NCBI RefSeq assembly: GCF_002127325.2
Contig: NC_035437.2
Coordinates: 172,301,378-172,365,377, forward strand
Length of the DNA stretch: 64,000 nucleotides
Direction: 5' to 3'
Origin: Helianthus annuus
Taxonomy: Eukaryota; Streptophyta; Magnoliopsida; Asterales; Asteraceae
Shown: positions 21,189-34,743 of the stretch, in pieces
Position numbering within the stretch: the stretch's first letter is position 1
Layout: each line of letters begins with the position of its first letter
Program-made: the position numbers and the translations under genes
Notes under the pieces: generated by a model
Told to the model about the DNA's origin: nothing
The model's database searches: none
Seen by the model: the letters and a program-made list of their open reading frames with translations, nothing else

Positions 21189-23427
21189 CGTCATTTAGTT
21201 CATCCACTACTTTAGATTATCCACTTTTGTGGCCCTACTATCTAAAACATGGACCCCACCTTTTTACATCACTTTTTCTCTCTATACACGCAACTCTCTC
21301 TATCTCTCTCCTACCCTCACGCATACACACACTCAGCTTGTACCCACCCCAACCTCTACCTGCAGACCGGCAGCGGTGTTGCCGCTTCGGGTAGTGGGTA
21401 CCCAACGTTCAAAGTCTAAGTTTCTCAGCTCCCCTAAAGTGTCTCTCCTCTATATTTTCTGGTAGTAGTCTATGATGATGCATATTGTTATATTTTCTAG
21501 TAGCAGTCTATGATGATGTATAGTGGTATATAGTGATATTTTCTGGTAGCAGGTCAATAATGGATGTATAGTATTATATAGTGTTACATAGCGTAATATA
21601 GTGTTATATATTTCTGTTAGCAGTTACATGTTTCCAGATTTTTAGAATGTCCGGATTTTTAGTATTAGTTTAAAAATGGATCGCTGGAATTTAGGAGAGG
21701 GTTCCTTATTTGAAACATATAAAAAGACACTATTACTCCTACAATTTTCAAATCAGTCCAAATAATAAAAACACAATTTACAATTTGGTCCCTATTGATC
21801 TCAACCATTAGATCAAAGATCTAGTAGTTTAAAACACTTCTTACACTTTTCACACTTTAGGTCCTTTTTACATTGTACTTACCCTCTACGTGTATATATA
21901 TATATATAAAGTATCGACTAGCTTCTTAATCGTGGATGTCTAGGATGAATATTTCAACTACCTATTGACTCAACGAGTCGTTTCAAACATTTAATATACG
22001 ACCGTCTAATCTAAAGAAAAATATACGACCGTCATCGACAAAGCATCCAATGTCAACGTACACTACAAGTATTCGATAGATTGACGTTATATAAAAATAT
22101 GGATTAAATATCATTCTTAATTTACCACTTTAGTTCATGTAGTGCGGTCCACAATTTTTGAAAAAGCTCACAGAGTTGTCATATTTATTTTTATTTTATA
22201 TATAAAAGAGAAAGTCATTATCAACTCAGAATGGATATATTTAGAAAAAATAACTTTGATATTTTATGTTAATAATTAATTTTAAATAGAGAAGTATGAA
22301 AGATGATACAAAAATGGTAAGAGGAACCTAAATAAATTCAGGTATATCATATTTAAAAAATAACCACAAAGTATATGTACTCATAATTTAAATATTGAAG
22401 TATGATTATATATGATTCCAACATTGACTTTTGTACTCGTGAGAGTGCAAATTGGTTGCAAAATGCAAATGGTGTTGGGTACGCCACCCTACCAAGCCAA
22501 ATTGTTTTTTATGCTTGCTATAAAGATGATTATATCAACCAAGTGGATTATTCAATTATTGGTAAAAATTTTAATATAAAGTCTGTTAAATGTTAATTAT
22601 AAACATAAACTTATTGTATTTATAAATACTCTTAGCTTATTTTTCTTTATAAGGGCTTGGGATACGACTTTAGCCGCTTGGTCGGGTATTAAATCAATGA
22701 CGAATGATGTCCAACTTTTAAATAACTCGTTTTCATCCGTTTTGCTTGATAACTTAAACATTTAGGGTTAATACGATTGTGTCCTGCATATCCTAAGCTC
22801 ATTTAATTGCAAGTGGCAACGACTTAAGCGCGGGGTGTAGGCATACACCTGACAGACCCTAATGCCATTTTATATGATATTGAAAATGTGGTGTGTCGGT
22901 TAATCATGAACCGGCGTTTAGTTCATGTCCCCCCATATGTATTGACAAGCATCTAAAACTAGAAACAAGAAACATTATTTTATCCCAAGTTATTTTAAAA
23001 CAATATACCAAATGGTATCAAATAGTTTTTGAAAAGATTTTCAAAAAGAGTTTGTTAATTGTATTTAACAGTGAAAACTGACGTATATTTAAAAGACTAA
23101 GAGCAAGTTATATAACAAATACTGAATAGGCTGGAGCAGCTTGGTCTAGGCGATTTGGAATTTGCAACTCCACAAAAGACCCTATTAGTCTCAAGCCATA
23201 TTTTATTATATTCGGCCAGCCTGTGAATCTTTTAGTATGATATGTCTGTATATTATTTTTGAACTTTTAAATTTTTACTTTGTAATAGTTAGTTTAAATT
23301 TCCATCTTCCGTTGTGAATTGTGATTATTGATATCAATCGTCATGCATAAACTCCAAATCGAGACTCACCGGAAAATCAGGGTGTGACATTGAAATACAA
23401 GTTATCAAAATAAAAGATCATAAAGAT
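21189..23427. other. Intergenic DNA with repeat fragments
   Basis: About 21500-21610 holds degenerate tatagtgttata repeats and 21840-21908 ends in a TA tract after cacactttagg. Both match pieces of foldback element 3 at 1921-2304, so a partial copy is present. A short ORF at 22402-22596 has no recognisable motif. I find no supported gene. Confidence 0.45.
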
Positions 23428-24372
23428 ATTTATATACTATTAAATAGAAACATTTGTGTGCATATTTATGTGTAACTTGTGCTTTATTGGTTGTACCTCA
23501 ATCAAATATAGGTTGTAATGTGTGCTTAAGTGGTTGTACCTTAATTCACATCCAATCCATCAAATTATACATACATTCCACTAAAAAACAACTCCTATAT
23601 CAATATATTTCCACTAAAAACAAATACTTTTTCTCTCTCTTTTCAATTAAATAATATTATCATTACATTTTTCTCTAACTTTCACTCACAACCACTTTCA
23701 AAATATATTAAAAAATTATAACAGGTGAACAGTGTCCCCCCAAATATACAGATGAACAGTAACATTTTCTCTCTCCTCTACTCACAACCACTTTTTATAC
23801 CCTTTATAATATAAAAACCCCTCCTCACATAATTTGATGGTTAGGATGTGAATGCTCTTAATCAAATAATAATGGTTTCATTACCTTACCAAATTCAATC
23901 TTTTTGTATGCATGTATGGTTGTAAATTGTGCTTAAGTGGTTGTACCCTAATCAAATAATGGTTTCATTATCTTACCATATTCAATCGGTTTGATCCATT
24001 CAAAGTTGTGTTGTTTTATTTGTAAATTATTATTATTTATAATAATCTAATTAATTTAGCCAAAATCTTATATAAATATAATTTGCAACATATTGATGCA
24101 ATGGTTGTTGTAATGTATGCATTATGGTTTGTATAGTGGTAATGATATATATTATATATAGATTACGATGAACCTGTCAAACGAGAAAAAATTGACGCGG
24201 GTTTATCATAACGCGCAAGTCCTAGATCAACTTAGTTATTTTATTCTATGTTTTATGTTTCGGTTTAATTTCTTCGCATTAACACCGCAACTTCAGTGTC
24301 GTCGGTGGTCGCTGACATCAGTGTCGCATTAGTGCACGCCCCCGCCGCAACGCGGGGGGTGTTTAATACTAG
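23428..24372 (+). mobile_element. Helitron-like element
   Basis: The 3' end is clear: a GC hairpin (cccccgccgcaacgcggggg) near 24340-24358, then CTAG at 24369-24372 and T. A plausible 5' end, tatatactattaaatag, lies at about 23431. The body includes the dispersed repeat at 23655-23825. No Rep/helicase is encoded. Confidence 0.45.
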
Positions 24373-27103
24373 TTAAAGTTAAAACATACATAATATTCAT
24401 TTTCTTTTATTAAAAAATGTGTTTGTTTGCTCATTTCCGTTGATTTAATAGATAAACAAACAAACATGAAGTATAAAATATATAAAAAAGGTCTAAAAAT
24501 ATTTAAATTAAAATAAAATTTCCTATATAATTGTTCGTTCAAGTATAAATCTACTATTAAAATTCTTTAATATGTAACGTTCACGAACCTAAGGAACAAG
24601 CTCATATGTGGTCCAAGTGAGTATCCGGATTCATCCTCTAATATTCCGACACATGACGTTAAGTCGCTGACTAGATGTCTTGCCCACTCGCTCCCCCCTC
24701 AGTTGAGCATGTTGTGGTAGCTTCACCAATAGCTCCCCAAAGCACTCGTAAACAAGCCCACTCGCCCAGGCTACCACACCCACTTCGCTCGCTCGCACCG
24801 GCGTTAGCTTGACCATGTTGTGGTTTTCGCAAGCCACGTGGCTAGCGCCACCCGCTAGCGGCCTCCACATCAGGTAGTCTAAGCAAACGAACAGACCAGC
24901 TAGTTTTCAAGCCTATATAAGGTATAAACTTTTTAAACATCACTAGTTCTATTACATTGTTGTTACTATATAAAGTACAAACTTTTTAAGTGTCATTAGT
25001 TCTATTACATCGTTGTTAATGTTTTTATCTATTATAAAAAACAACATAATTTAGTGAAATGATTCCTATAATTATTTTATTCAATCTTTGACATTGTTTA
25101 TTTCATTTATTGATGATTTATTATTTCGTCCAATCATCTAGACTATTTGATTAGATAAAATAGAATAACAATAAATTGAGTAGACATTATAATAGAATAG
25201 ATTGATAAATTCGATGATCATATTGACAAGAAAAGTAACTAAAGATCAACAACTATATTTTTTTTTAACGGTACGGAACGACGTGCCAATCACCGTGATA
25301 CCAGGTGCTGTGGCCAAAATCGACTACTCGACCACCCCGGGTCTGCATGATCTTCGACTCTTCGTTTTGCTCCCCCAAGGGCCCAATCAATTCATCTGTT
25401 CCTCTTTCCAGTCTGGTCAACTGAGCAATCACAAATTCACAATGTCACATGTTTCTTTTGGGCCTAAAGCCCAACATGTTTCTTGAGATTTTGTTTTGGC
25501 CCAAGCCCAACAGTTGCGTAAATCTAGGAGAGGTGTTCAAATATATTTTAGGGCCCTTTACACTAATATTCGTATGCCTATCAAAAGCCCGATCTTCACA
25601 GTTTTGTTTGGCCACATACTTTTGCAAGTGTCATATACTCATTTTACTCATATAGTAGTATATTGGCATGGTTTATGATGCCCGATCTTTACATGTATGA
25701 AATCCACTTGTACTACTAAGTTTAACTAAACATATTTTGCCTAGTGTTGTAAAAATCGCGACTAGGCGGTGACTAGGCAGCGATTAATCGCTAGTCACCC
25801 AGTAACTGAGTAATTTTTCGTTAATCAGTCCATTAATCGCTTGTATTCGAGACCAGTGTTCACGAACAACTGAATTTCGTTAACGTACGAACACGAACAT
25901 AAACTTATGTTCGGTATGCGTTTGTGAACAATTCGCAAACATGCTAATTTTTCTAACGAACGAACACGAGCATAGCCTTGTTCATTTGATTCGATTACAT
26001 CCTTAACTGTGACACTCCGGGCCCCGACTTGGTTATCCATATGATTCCATCTCTTGTCACGTCTTTTGTTCTGTCGTATTTTTTCACAAATATAAATACT
26101 TGAAAAATAGTTGTAGTGCTTGTAATACTTCTAGGTCTACTAGAATACCTTTTTGTAATCTTGATCTCGTATCACATGACCTTTAGACATGTATATAAGC
26201 ATAAAATAGTAATTAAAAATAAAATAATATAATGGAAGTGTAAATAAACTGACTATAATTTTATTTACTTATACTACTACAAAATAAAAATTATTTATTA
26301 GATGACTTTTGATTTGCTTGATTAGATTTTATGAACAAATGCTGACAAAAAAAAAAATAATTTAATCTGAATGGGATCCAATGCATCACTTGGATCTTAG
26401 CTTGCATTTCCCTATCAATCCAAGTCATTCTTGTATGGACATTTTCAACAATAAATTACATGCATCAATTTTGACATAACGTAGCTTTGTTATGTTTCAC
26501 ATTCAGGGATGTGACTGGGAGATAGACGGACAAACTCGAAACATTCATCCGATACAAGTATTTGGATACGAGATCGGGCATTAGATTTGTTTCAAAAAAT
26601 CTCACGGATATTATATTAGATGATAGCTGACCTGATAATCAGGAACATGCATACCCATTTACCTGAACAGTACTCCTAAACATTGTATTTTTATTTTCCT
26701 TTGTCCTCGTATAATATAATAATCTAGGAGTTCACTAATTTATAGTTTATATATGTATATTTATATAATTTTCTTAGATAATAAAATTGTACAAAAACAT
26801 AAATAGTAATTAATGTATTTGAAAATCTCAATGGTTAATTTTAACAAAGTAACCAGTATACCAGATGCTGCTGACACATCTTGCCGAGTGTCAGATATGT
26901 AACTACGCTTACCAATACCCGTCCCAGTGTTATATGTATTAACCATTACCATGAATGACATAAATAAACTTATACTAAAATAAGAAGTAGTATGATTTTT
27001 TTACAAAGTCCATTTCGAAGTTGCAAGACACGTGTTTGTGAAATATAATAATGAAAAATTATTAAAAGTCAAGCCCCTTAAACTTTTCATGATTTTGTTG
27101 GCT
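24373..27103. other. Intergenic DNA with retroelement and hAT fragments
   Basis: 24600-24960 is less AT-rich and ends in a tatataagg box, suggesting an LTR or promoter fragment. A segment from 25743 opens agtgttgtaaaaatcgcgac, like the hAT elements at 7877 and 57551, but lacks a right end. From about 25855, cgaacacgaac motifs recur. No ORF is convincing. Confidence 0.4.
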
Positions 27104-27112
27104 ATAAAAATA

Positions 27113-29279
27113 GGCCAGATCTATTCGCACACGGCTGTTGTCTTTTTGCACATCCAAAGCGCCTCGCTATGGCCAAAGCGGGGCGCTTTGGCTTTGTGTT
27201 GCGATGACTTGGAAAGTGACTTTTTAATGTTGCATGCATGCTCTCAACCCTGTTGGTCGTAGTCTGGTGAAAGTTGATAGTTTGGTTAATCCAGCAAGAT
27301 ACAAACTTTTCACGGTACGGATCCAACCAGGATTTCTTCAAATAATCAAAAACCTCTAAAATTAAAAAACGTAAATAGTCAGTTTTTGTTATTATATAAA
27401 ATTTGAACATAATTATGTAAGAAATACTCACGTTCACGGTCAGCTTCTTTCAGCTGTGCTTCAAGGTTTTCCAAGTTATACCTGTATATTTCCTCGGTCG
27501 TAGACTCACACAATGTCCAAAATGTACGTACGAATTCTTTCCACACCTTGTCAGAGAATTTCTTCTTGCTGTTCTTATTAATATTTTGTTGAATATGGAA
27601 CCGACAAAGATACTTATGCGCTTTTGGAAAAACTTGTTCACACGCGTTCATTAGCGCAAAATCCCTGTCTGTTAAAATCACGCGCGGTTCCATACATCCT
27701 GCCAGCATAGACTTGATCCTCTGCAACACCCATAGGTAGTTCTCTGACTTCTCAGCGGAAATTACCGCACAAGCAGCCGTAAACGATTTGTTTGTCGACG
27801 TCATGCCTACGACCTGAACAAATGGTAGGTTGCACATGTTCGTTTTGTATGTGGCGTCAATCAATAGCACATGCGGGAAGGCACACCACATAGTGAATGA
27901 TTTTTCGTGAACAAAGAAGACGTCTTCAACTTCGTTCGATATCTCATTCGTGCGCATGTAATAAGTGTAATTTTTTTTCGATAAGAATGTTTTCAAGTTT
28001 TTGCATCGGAGACTTACCGACATTTTTTTCGGCGTTGATCTTCTGAACAGCGTTGTGTATATCTTTCGGAATAAGCTTTCTAGCCGGATTGTTTTTTGTC
28101 AGCGTTCGCCAGATACTTTGGTTGCGAATATCTTGCTCTGCCAGCTCCTTAACCAGTTTTTTGTCCTCCGAAGAAAGCCTTCTCGCATACGCGTGACCCT
28201 CGAAGTTTTCAATAGGAGTGTGGTTATGTTTCGCCTTCGTCACCTCGATCCTCCAAACACTTCCGGATGATTCCGAAAACCCGATCATCTCGAACGGGCA
28301 GCCTATTTTCTTGCTACCCGTTTTCCTCTGTGTAGCTACACTCTTATGCTCTCCACCAAAAGTACATTGAAACCAAATCTTGTAATTCTCTCCTCTTTTA
28401 TTCGACCTCTTAGTCACAATGAGGTAACCATTGTCTTTTGCCGTGTCTTGTACCCAACGCACCAACTCTTTACGTGACGAAAAGGTCTGCGTTGTATCAA
28501 ACGAAAATGTAACCGGGTAACAACCTTCCTCGTCAACAGACACATCCTCCGGCTCACCATCGTCACCGAGGTTCGAATAGACTTGATGTTCAAAGCTCTG
28601 TTCACAACCGTAACTCTGGTTTGGATAACACTCCTGCTGTACAAAGCTTTGCTCGCCACCGTAACCGAAATTCAAATAACCTTGTTGACACCCGTAACTG
28701 TCGTTTGGATAACACTCCTGCTGTACAAAGCTATAGTCGCCACCGTAACCGAAATTCGAATAACCTTGTTGTGCGTAAGGGTCCTCCACAGGGGTATTCA
28801 AATCCAGCTGCACCGTGTTATCACGATAACGAATGCCAGATACAACCTCTGTCTCCCTCAAGTTGGACGACACCGGTTTCTCAAACGAGTCAGAAATAGC
28901 GGTCCCCTCGTAAGAATCAGGAACAACTGACTCGTCAGAATATTGACCGAAAAGATAGTTACTGAACCACGACATCGTTTTTTCAAAAAATGTAACTAAT
29001 AGAGCAAAGAAAATCGACAAAAAACAATCGGAGTTATGAATCTCGAGTCTGGCCAGTGATTTAAAGGCAGAATTTGGGGTCGAAGCGCCGCGCTATGGCC
29101 AAAGCGCGGCGCTTAGGGTTCACGGGGCGACTGAAACCTCGTATCACCTTTATGTCTGTCAGTCTGTCAGTCAGTCGAAACCTCGTATCAACTTTTGTCG
29201 CCCTAAGCGCCCCGCTTTGGCCATAGCGCGGCGCTTAGGGGTGTGAAATTTATTTTGGCCGTGTGTGATTAGCATGATC
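27113..29279 (-). mobile_element. Mutator-like element with FAR1-like transposase
   Basis: The left end (ctattcgcacacggc at 27121) and right end (gccgtgtgtgattag) are inverted. They are followed inward by inverted copies of a GC-rich block containing gctatggccaaagcggggcgct. The flanks ataaaaata (27104-27112) and ctaaaaata (29280-29288) match at 8 of 9 bases, consistent with a MULE target duplication. The right arm has a second copy of the GC block at about 29085-29115. The interior is one broken transposase gene on the minus strand. Confidence 0.7.
27193..28975 (-). pseudogene. FAR1-related MULE transposase, frameshifted and C-terminally truncated
   Basis: The start is taken at the ATG at 28975 (MSWFSNYLFGQ). 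An acidic leader has tandem repeats of GYSNFGYGG-x-SFVQQECYPN. A FAR1-like DNA-binding region follows (RSNKRGENYKIWFQCTFGG ... KKIGCPF ... KHNHTP). An A8 run near 27967-27978 shifts the frame just after LENILIEKK. The second frame carries the MULE core with LLIDATYKTN (first Asp) and ILTDRDFALM (second Asp), then KYLCRFH. A GT-AG intron at 27357-27431 leads to SWLDPYREKFVSCW and NRVESMHATLKSH, which holds the catalytic Glu. The ORF then runs into the TIR, so the SWIM-type tail is lost. The core is complete on paper but the frameshift and truncation make it a pseudogene. Confidence 0.82.
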
Positions 29280-29356
29280 CTAAAAATATATTCATTATAC
29301 TTTATAATTATAAATATATAATATAAGTTAATCTTTTATTTTCAATCTTTCCTTTA

Positions 29357-29509
29357 GGGAGGTGGGGCACATAACCCGCAACCCCTCTGAGTTAATGCGA
29401 GTATGCCAGTGTAAGTTGTTACACTATCGCAACCCAACGAGTTATGCTTCCGAATATCAATTGCGAGTATGTGAACTAGCGTGTGGTGAGGTGGGTGCCC
29501 CCACCACCC
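29357..29509. mobile_element. Small PIF/Harbinger-type MITE
   Basis: TTA at 29354-29356 and 29510-29512 flanks inverted ends gggaggtggggcac and gtgcccccaccaccc. The length is only 153 bp. Confidence 0.7.
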
Positions 29510-29512
29510 TTA

Positions 29513-30369
29513 TAAAATAAATAAAGATAATGTCTGTTTTTAGAAAGCAGTATAATACAATACAATCGTATAAAATATGTTATAAAATATACAAAGTACA
29601 TGCATGTAATAGGATTTAACAAGATTCAAAATGGTTAGAGCACTTGCAAGAACGAGCAAAACTTAAGGCGTTAGATTTGTTGATGCCATATGCTTGACAT
29701 GATACTATTAAAACATATTTCGCGTTTGCCTTACAAGGTACCATAGTTGGAGCAATAGTTGGCTGCTAAAGTTGAATTCACAATTCCAAGATAATACGGA
29801 GTTTTTATTCTTTGGTCTACTCATTTGTGGAAATGTGGAATAAATAGAGGCAGACAGTATTGATAACGATCAAGAGGCCATAATCCTATTAGTTTCGTGA
29901 AGTTAAAACAGTATATGAGAGTTCCTCACTTTACTTTTCTTCTCGATTTTCATGAGTGTTGTGTCTACTGAGTTCACTTTGTAGCTAAAATAAGAGAAAC
30001 ATATTTAATTATATTAAAGTAATTTAATAATGGTTAAATTTTGACACCATTGTAAAAAATCCTATGGCCTCTTTCCTTAGTGATACCAAGTGTTTATTGT
30101 CATCAATGTGGTGTTAATTCGAGCCTTATAAAGTGAGCATTAAGTGAATTTTAGGAATAGATTTTAGAGGTGTGTGTTCGTCATTTAAACAAAATTATGA
30201 TTAATAGATAAAACTAAATTTCATATAATTGCAACATTTCATTATATAATCATCTATTTTGACAAAATTTCATTTCAAACGCCTCACCTTATATACATCT
30301 TAGTTCGTTTAGAATCTTATTGAAAGTATAATTAACATGCAAATCATTAAATATATTATGATGGCGTTG
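29513..30369. other. Intergenic DNA
   Basis: AT-rich with no supported ORF or bounded repeat. Confidence 0.4.
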
Positions 30370-30880
30370 GTAGGTTAATTGGCTTCTAGTAAGCAAGTAT
30401 TCTACGGATCAAAGAAGCTCAGTGACTCCGATATTAAAATGGTGAAATGTCAGAAAGCATCTCTTGACTTGCACGATAATAAGTCTATAGGTTAACATTC
30501 CAGACAAACACTAAATCCAAAGTTCGATTAGCTCGCTAATTGAACTTTGTCCTTGAATAGTAGAATTTGGTCTTTTACACCCAAAATGCAAAGGACACAC
30601 TGCATCAAGAGAAATGAGGAAAGAAGGTATCCAAAGAAGGTAACAAGCCAACTGTCAAGTCTCGCTTGGGCGGGAAACTCCGCCTTTCAAAGGATGCCAT
30701 GCCTTAGGTATCCTTGGTAACATACTTTACCTCGGCTATAACTAATTACTCTTTGTACACTTCCTCTTTGTTTTATCACACCCAAATAATAGCTTAGCTA
30801 ACTTATTATCACGCTAGAGGTTGATCGCAGGAGACCCCCTCTTGCTGTGAGACTACGGATTGTTTCGTTCTCTAAGCAGG
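30370..30880 (+). mobile_element. Possible LTR fragment
   Basis: The order ctcggctataacta, a cttcctctttgttttatcac leader, ttattatcacgctagaggttg and ggagacccc resembles the TATA-R-U5 arrangement of the LTRs at 33.5 and 61.1 kb. The family and ends are uncertain. Confidence 0.35.
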
Positions 30881-30973
30881 ACCATAAATAAGGCCGTCCC
30901 CGAGAATCTTAAAAAATCTTTGGGCTCCGGGTGAGTAGTGAGAATCGGTCCCTATAATGTATATTTTTAAAAA

Positions 30974-31015
<42 letters not shown>

Positions 31016-31405
31016 TAAAATGTATTAAAAAAAGCTTAAAATATATAATAAAAATAAAATATATATATAATTAGTTTATAATAATAACTTCCCGACTTTC
31101 TCTAACCACATACTCACATGCGCCCTTTAAAAAAAAGAAATCTTCATTAAAAATGGCACCAACTCGAAACCGAGCGACCAACTCCGACTACATATTTACA
31201 AATTTACACCAGGACTCCCAACAAACATTCTCACATGCGCCCTGTATTCCTGTATTTTCACACGCCACTTGCACTGAATTTATCCCAATTGCCAATTGGT
31301 TTGGGTACAATTTCCAAGGGTGTATTTTTTAAGTTATTTCAAAATGCCTGCAATCAAAGCATTTTTAATTTTTAAGTGATTTCGCTTGCAATTAATTAAT
31401 TCTAG
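30881..31405. other. Intergenic DNA with a (TA)n tract
   Basis: Contains a TA dinucleotide run at about 30976-31010 and a gccgtccccgag block like the ends of the hAT-type elements at 8591 and 37994. No gene is seen. Confidence 0.4.
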
Positions 31406-32783
31406 AGTAAACTTTCGTTTTGTTCCCTGTGGTTTGGTTATTTAAATAGTTTTGCCCCAACCATTTAAAAACGAACATTTTCCTCTCTGATGTTTTGGTT
31501 TTATCGTCAATTTGCTCCACGCCTTAACTCCATCCATATTATATGTTAACTGAAAGGGTATTTTGGTAATTTTAAGTATAAAACAAAACCCATAAAATAT
31601 CTGCAATATCTCTTCTCTTTTTACACTCTTTCTCTTCTAAGTATAAAACAAAACCCATAAAATATCTGCAATATCTCTTCTCTTTTTACACTCTTTCTCT
31701 TCTACATCACCAACAACCACCATCACAACCAACCGTCACCAGCCCACCACCACCGTCCACGGCCCCCACCCGATCACCACCTTGTACCAGCTCAACCGGA
31801 CGACCACCACCACCCGACCACCAACAACCACCATACAACACACGTATTTATAAAAGAAAGAGTCCCTTTGTCTACTAACACCACCACCTAACGACGATCG
31901 CCACTGCCTACCCTTTCTAATCACCAGAACCACCGACACACCACCACCAACGCCGTTAGATCTGTTACACCCCCATTCAACCTTTTCAACCCTAAATCCT
32001 TTTGAACCAGATCTATTACCACAAAAATCAGATTCTTCACAGATATGTTACACCCCATAGAACTTTTTGAACCCTAAATCTTTCGGCCAACCATAGAGAC
32101 ACTGAGAGAAGCTAGTCTAGTTTCCGGAGTGATTTTCCGGTTGTCGGAGTTAGTTTCCAGCCACCAAAGTTTCAGATGTTGTGGAGGAGATATTTCATTG
32201 TGATGTTTGGATGTTTGTTTGGAATATTGGGGAAATTGCATGAAATTGGAGGTTGTGTGAGAGAGAGCAGGTCGATGGTTGACGGGTTGTTATTGGTTGC
32301 TAGTGGCTAACGGTGGTTGGCTTAGAGAGAGAGAGGGAAAGAAAGAAAAAGAGAGAGGGGGAGGGAAGAAGGGAGGGAGGGAGGGGAGGAAGAGAGGTAG
32401 GGGGAGGGGGAGGGGAGAGAGAGTAGGCTGGTGGAGTGGGTGAGGTGATGGTTTATGGTGGTGGTTGCGATGGTGGTGGGTGGTAGTGGCAGTTGTTGGT
32501 GGTGGGTGGTGGACTAATGGTACAAAAGGTAGAGTGAGAGAGAAAGGGTGAGAAAGAGAGATGAGTGTATATGTATATATATATTTATTAATAATATAGA
32601 AATTACCAAAGTACCCTCAATTTATACTTGGTATTATCAAAATGCCCTTTGAGTTAACATATAATATTGATGGAGTTAAGGTCGTAGAGCAAACTGGCGA
32701 TAAAACCAAAACATCAGGGAGAAAAATGTCCGTAATTATTGGGGCAAAACCATTAAGTCAACACAAAATATCAACGGTTACTT
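31406..32783. mobile_element. Non-autonomous MULE-like element
   Basis: Long inverted arms share tgatgttttggttttatcg, ttaactccatc and atattatatgttaact at both ends. The flanks taattctag (31397-31405) and tatttctag (32784-32792) match at 8 of 9 bases. Inside are an exact 65-bp tandem duplication (about 31576-31705), a CCA/CAC-rich stretch, and a purine run (gagaggga/gggagggagg) at about 32325-32425. No protein is encoded. Confidence 0.65.
32325..32425 (+). repeat. Polypurine G-rich tract
   Basis: About 100 bp of almost pure A/G with repeated gggagg and ggggag groups. It is capable in principle of G-quadruplex or triplex structure. Confidence 0.75.
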
Positions 32784-33539
32784 TATTTCTAGAAGTATTA
32801 CATAAGTATCTATCCGTACCAAAGTTTTATTTTGGGACAAACGCGTGTAAATGAACCGGGTTAGAATGGTTTTGGGGGTTCAAACCGCATCAAAACCACA
32901 TTTTCAGTTTTGGAAAATTGATCGGCTTTTTTTTTTTTTTTTTTTTTTTTTTGCATATGGATCCGGTTAGGATATGGGTTTACATTTGGCATAAAATCAA
33001 ACCACAAACATTCAAATACGTCGGGTGCATTGATTCCCATGTAACATACGGTTCCGTCTGGAACAAGTTATCACCGAAACCGAATCATATATTTTAGTTT
33101 TCAAGAAGAAAAAAAAATCAAAACTGAACCGCTGTTTATCAATTTAGGTCGGTTATTTTGCTTCGGCTTTATTCATTAAATCCCCTTTGGTGCGGTTAAT
33201 AGATTTTCTCACCCCTAAATTAACGATTATTTTTCTCCAATGATAGCAAGCGGAGTGTTCACAATCCATTTTAACCAGTTTGATTAAAAAACTGCACTAA
33301 ACAGCCAACTACCTGCAAACAATAAATAAATTGGCCTTCGACCTGTCAATTTTATCAGTTTGACAGTTTAACGGTTCAGTTTTCACACTTTTAAACTTGA
33401 AATTAGTATACATACATAACTAATATTACAAAAATTAAAAAAAAAAGATATACAACTAATTAAAGTTAAAAGATAGGTTCAATTTACACGACTAGTTTCA
33501 AGTTTTAGAGTTCCTTTCAATTTTCATATTTCCCATCTG
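32784..33539. other. Intergenic DNA with a long T tract
   Basis: A run of T at about 32931-32952 and alternating cggttt motifs are present. No gene is seen. Confidence 0.4.
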
Positions 33540-34260
33540 ACGACGGGCCAGTGGGGAAGCTCACTTTACCCGCTTTGGATCATTTTTCTGGAAGCCTAAT
33601 TACGCGTAGGCCCACAAAATAGAATTGCCTTGTCCACTAAGGTTTCTCTTCCTTTTGTAACGGGCGGGAAACAGCTAAGCAAGGGGAGCAGAGCTCATTA
33701 AATGCCCGATAAGAAAAGGATCTCGTCTGAATTACTGTACTTCTCCGGCTGGGCATTAATTAAGGGGAACATCTCACCGTTGGGGGTCAGACACGTGTCT
33801 GCACCCCCCGAGAACCCTCAAAAACCGTTGGATCACGTGTGGAAAATCCCTAACGAGATAGGAGCTGGCTGTTATATAAGAGAAGGCATCAAGGAGCTAA
33901 GGCAGGTATCATCTCCGGCATTCCTTCATTTACTACACCCTCATTTACTCACCTCTCATTAACTTCCGACCAACATTCCCCCATATTTAATACACACACA
34001 TATTAATTAGATTCACACCAAAGAGGAAACCTTCCGGTGATTATACTCATCGGAGGAAGCTCCTCTCATCTTCCGGCAAGTTTACTTACTCTCACGCCGG
34101 AGCTTGGTCACGGATCCCCCTCCTGGGGTCCTCCGTGGCAAGGCTAACGGTTTGCTCTTTTGTAGTAACGAAGATAAAGGCTCTTAACGTCAACGAAGAT
34201 CAATCTAACGTCAGCCGGGAGTTGGGTATTCGACACCATCCAACAAACTTACGAAAATTT
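33540..34260 (+). mobile_element. Solo or partial LTR of a large Ty3/gypsy element
   Basis: A GC-richer block holds gttatataag at about 33871-33880 as a TATA box, a CT-rich leader, tctcacgccggagcttggtcacgg, and then a cctcctggggtcctccgtgg inverted module. The same architecture is visible at 61.1-61.4 kb next to a gypsy polymerase relic, which is why I assign it there. Open frames across it are probably fortuitous. The outer boundaries are not resolved. Confidence 0.55.
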
Positions 34261-34743
34261 GACTTTCGGATGGTTAATAATTTTAAATATCAGGCGGTGA
34301 ATGCAAAGGGATTCATGTGGTCTCCAAAATATAACCGTGAGTCTGTGACCATTGCGAATTTTTTTACTTTTTTTCTTTATTTCTTCATTTCCATAATTTA
34401 TTTTGTTCTCACCAACCAAAAGATATTTTTCAGAAAATATCAATCACCATTCCCCCGTGTTGAACATGTTTGCTTCAATCATTTCATCATTTCAAGTCAT
34501 TTGTAACAGCTGGATAGGTCGCTATCTCCATATGATGTAACACTAGACATGTCTTATTTTTTAATAAATAAACCTTGTTTATATTGAATCAACTGATTTT
34601 ATCTTGTATTGTATTATTGTACTAAACTTGTATTGCATTAAATTTATCAAAAAAGTGACCTTATTGCATTAAATTTATCAAAGAAGTGACCTTAATGTCC
34701 AACTAATATGATGGCATGATACAAAAATATATATTTAAATTTA
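34261..34743. other. Intergenic DNA
   Basis: AT-rich, with a short direct duplication of ttgcattaaatttatcaa at about 34630-34680. No gene is seen. Confidence 0.4.

Noticed and set aside
28583..28930. Plus-strand ORFs of 115 and 92 aa
   Set aside because: They are antisense shadows of the repetitive leader of the FAR1-like transposase on the minus strand.
33702..34506. ORFs of 86 and 123 aa
   Set aside because: They run across an LTR promoter/R-U5 region and into AT-rich flank. No recognisable domain.
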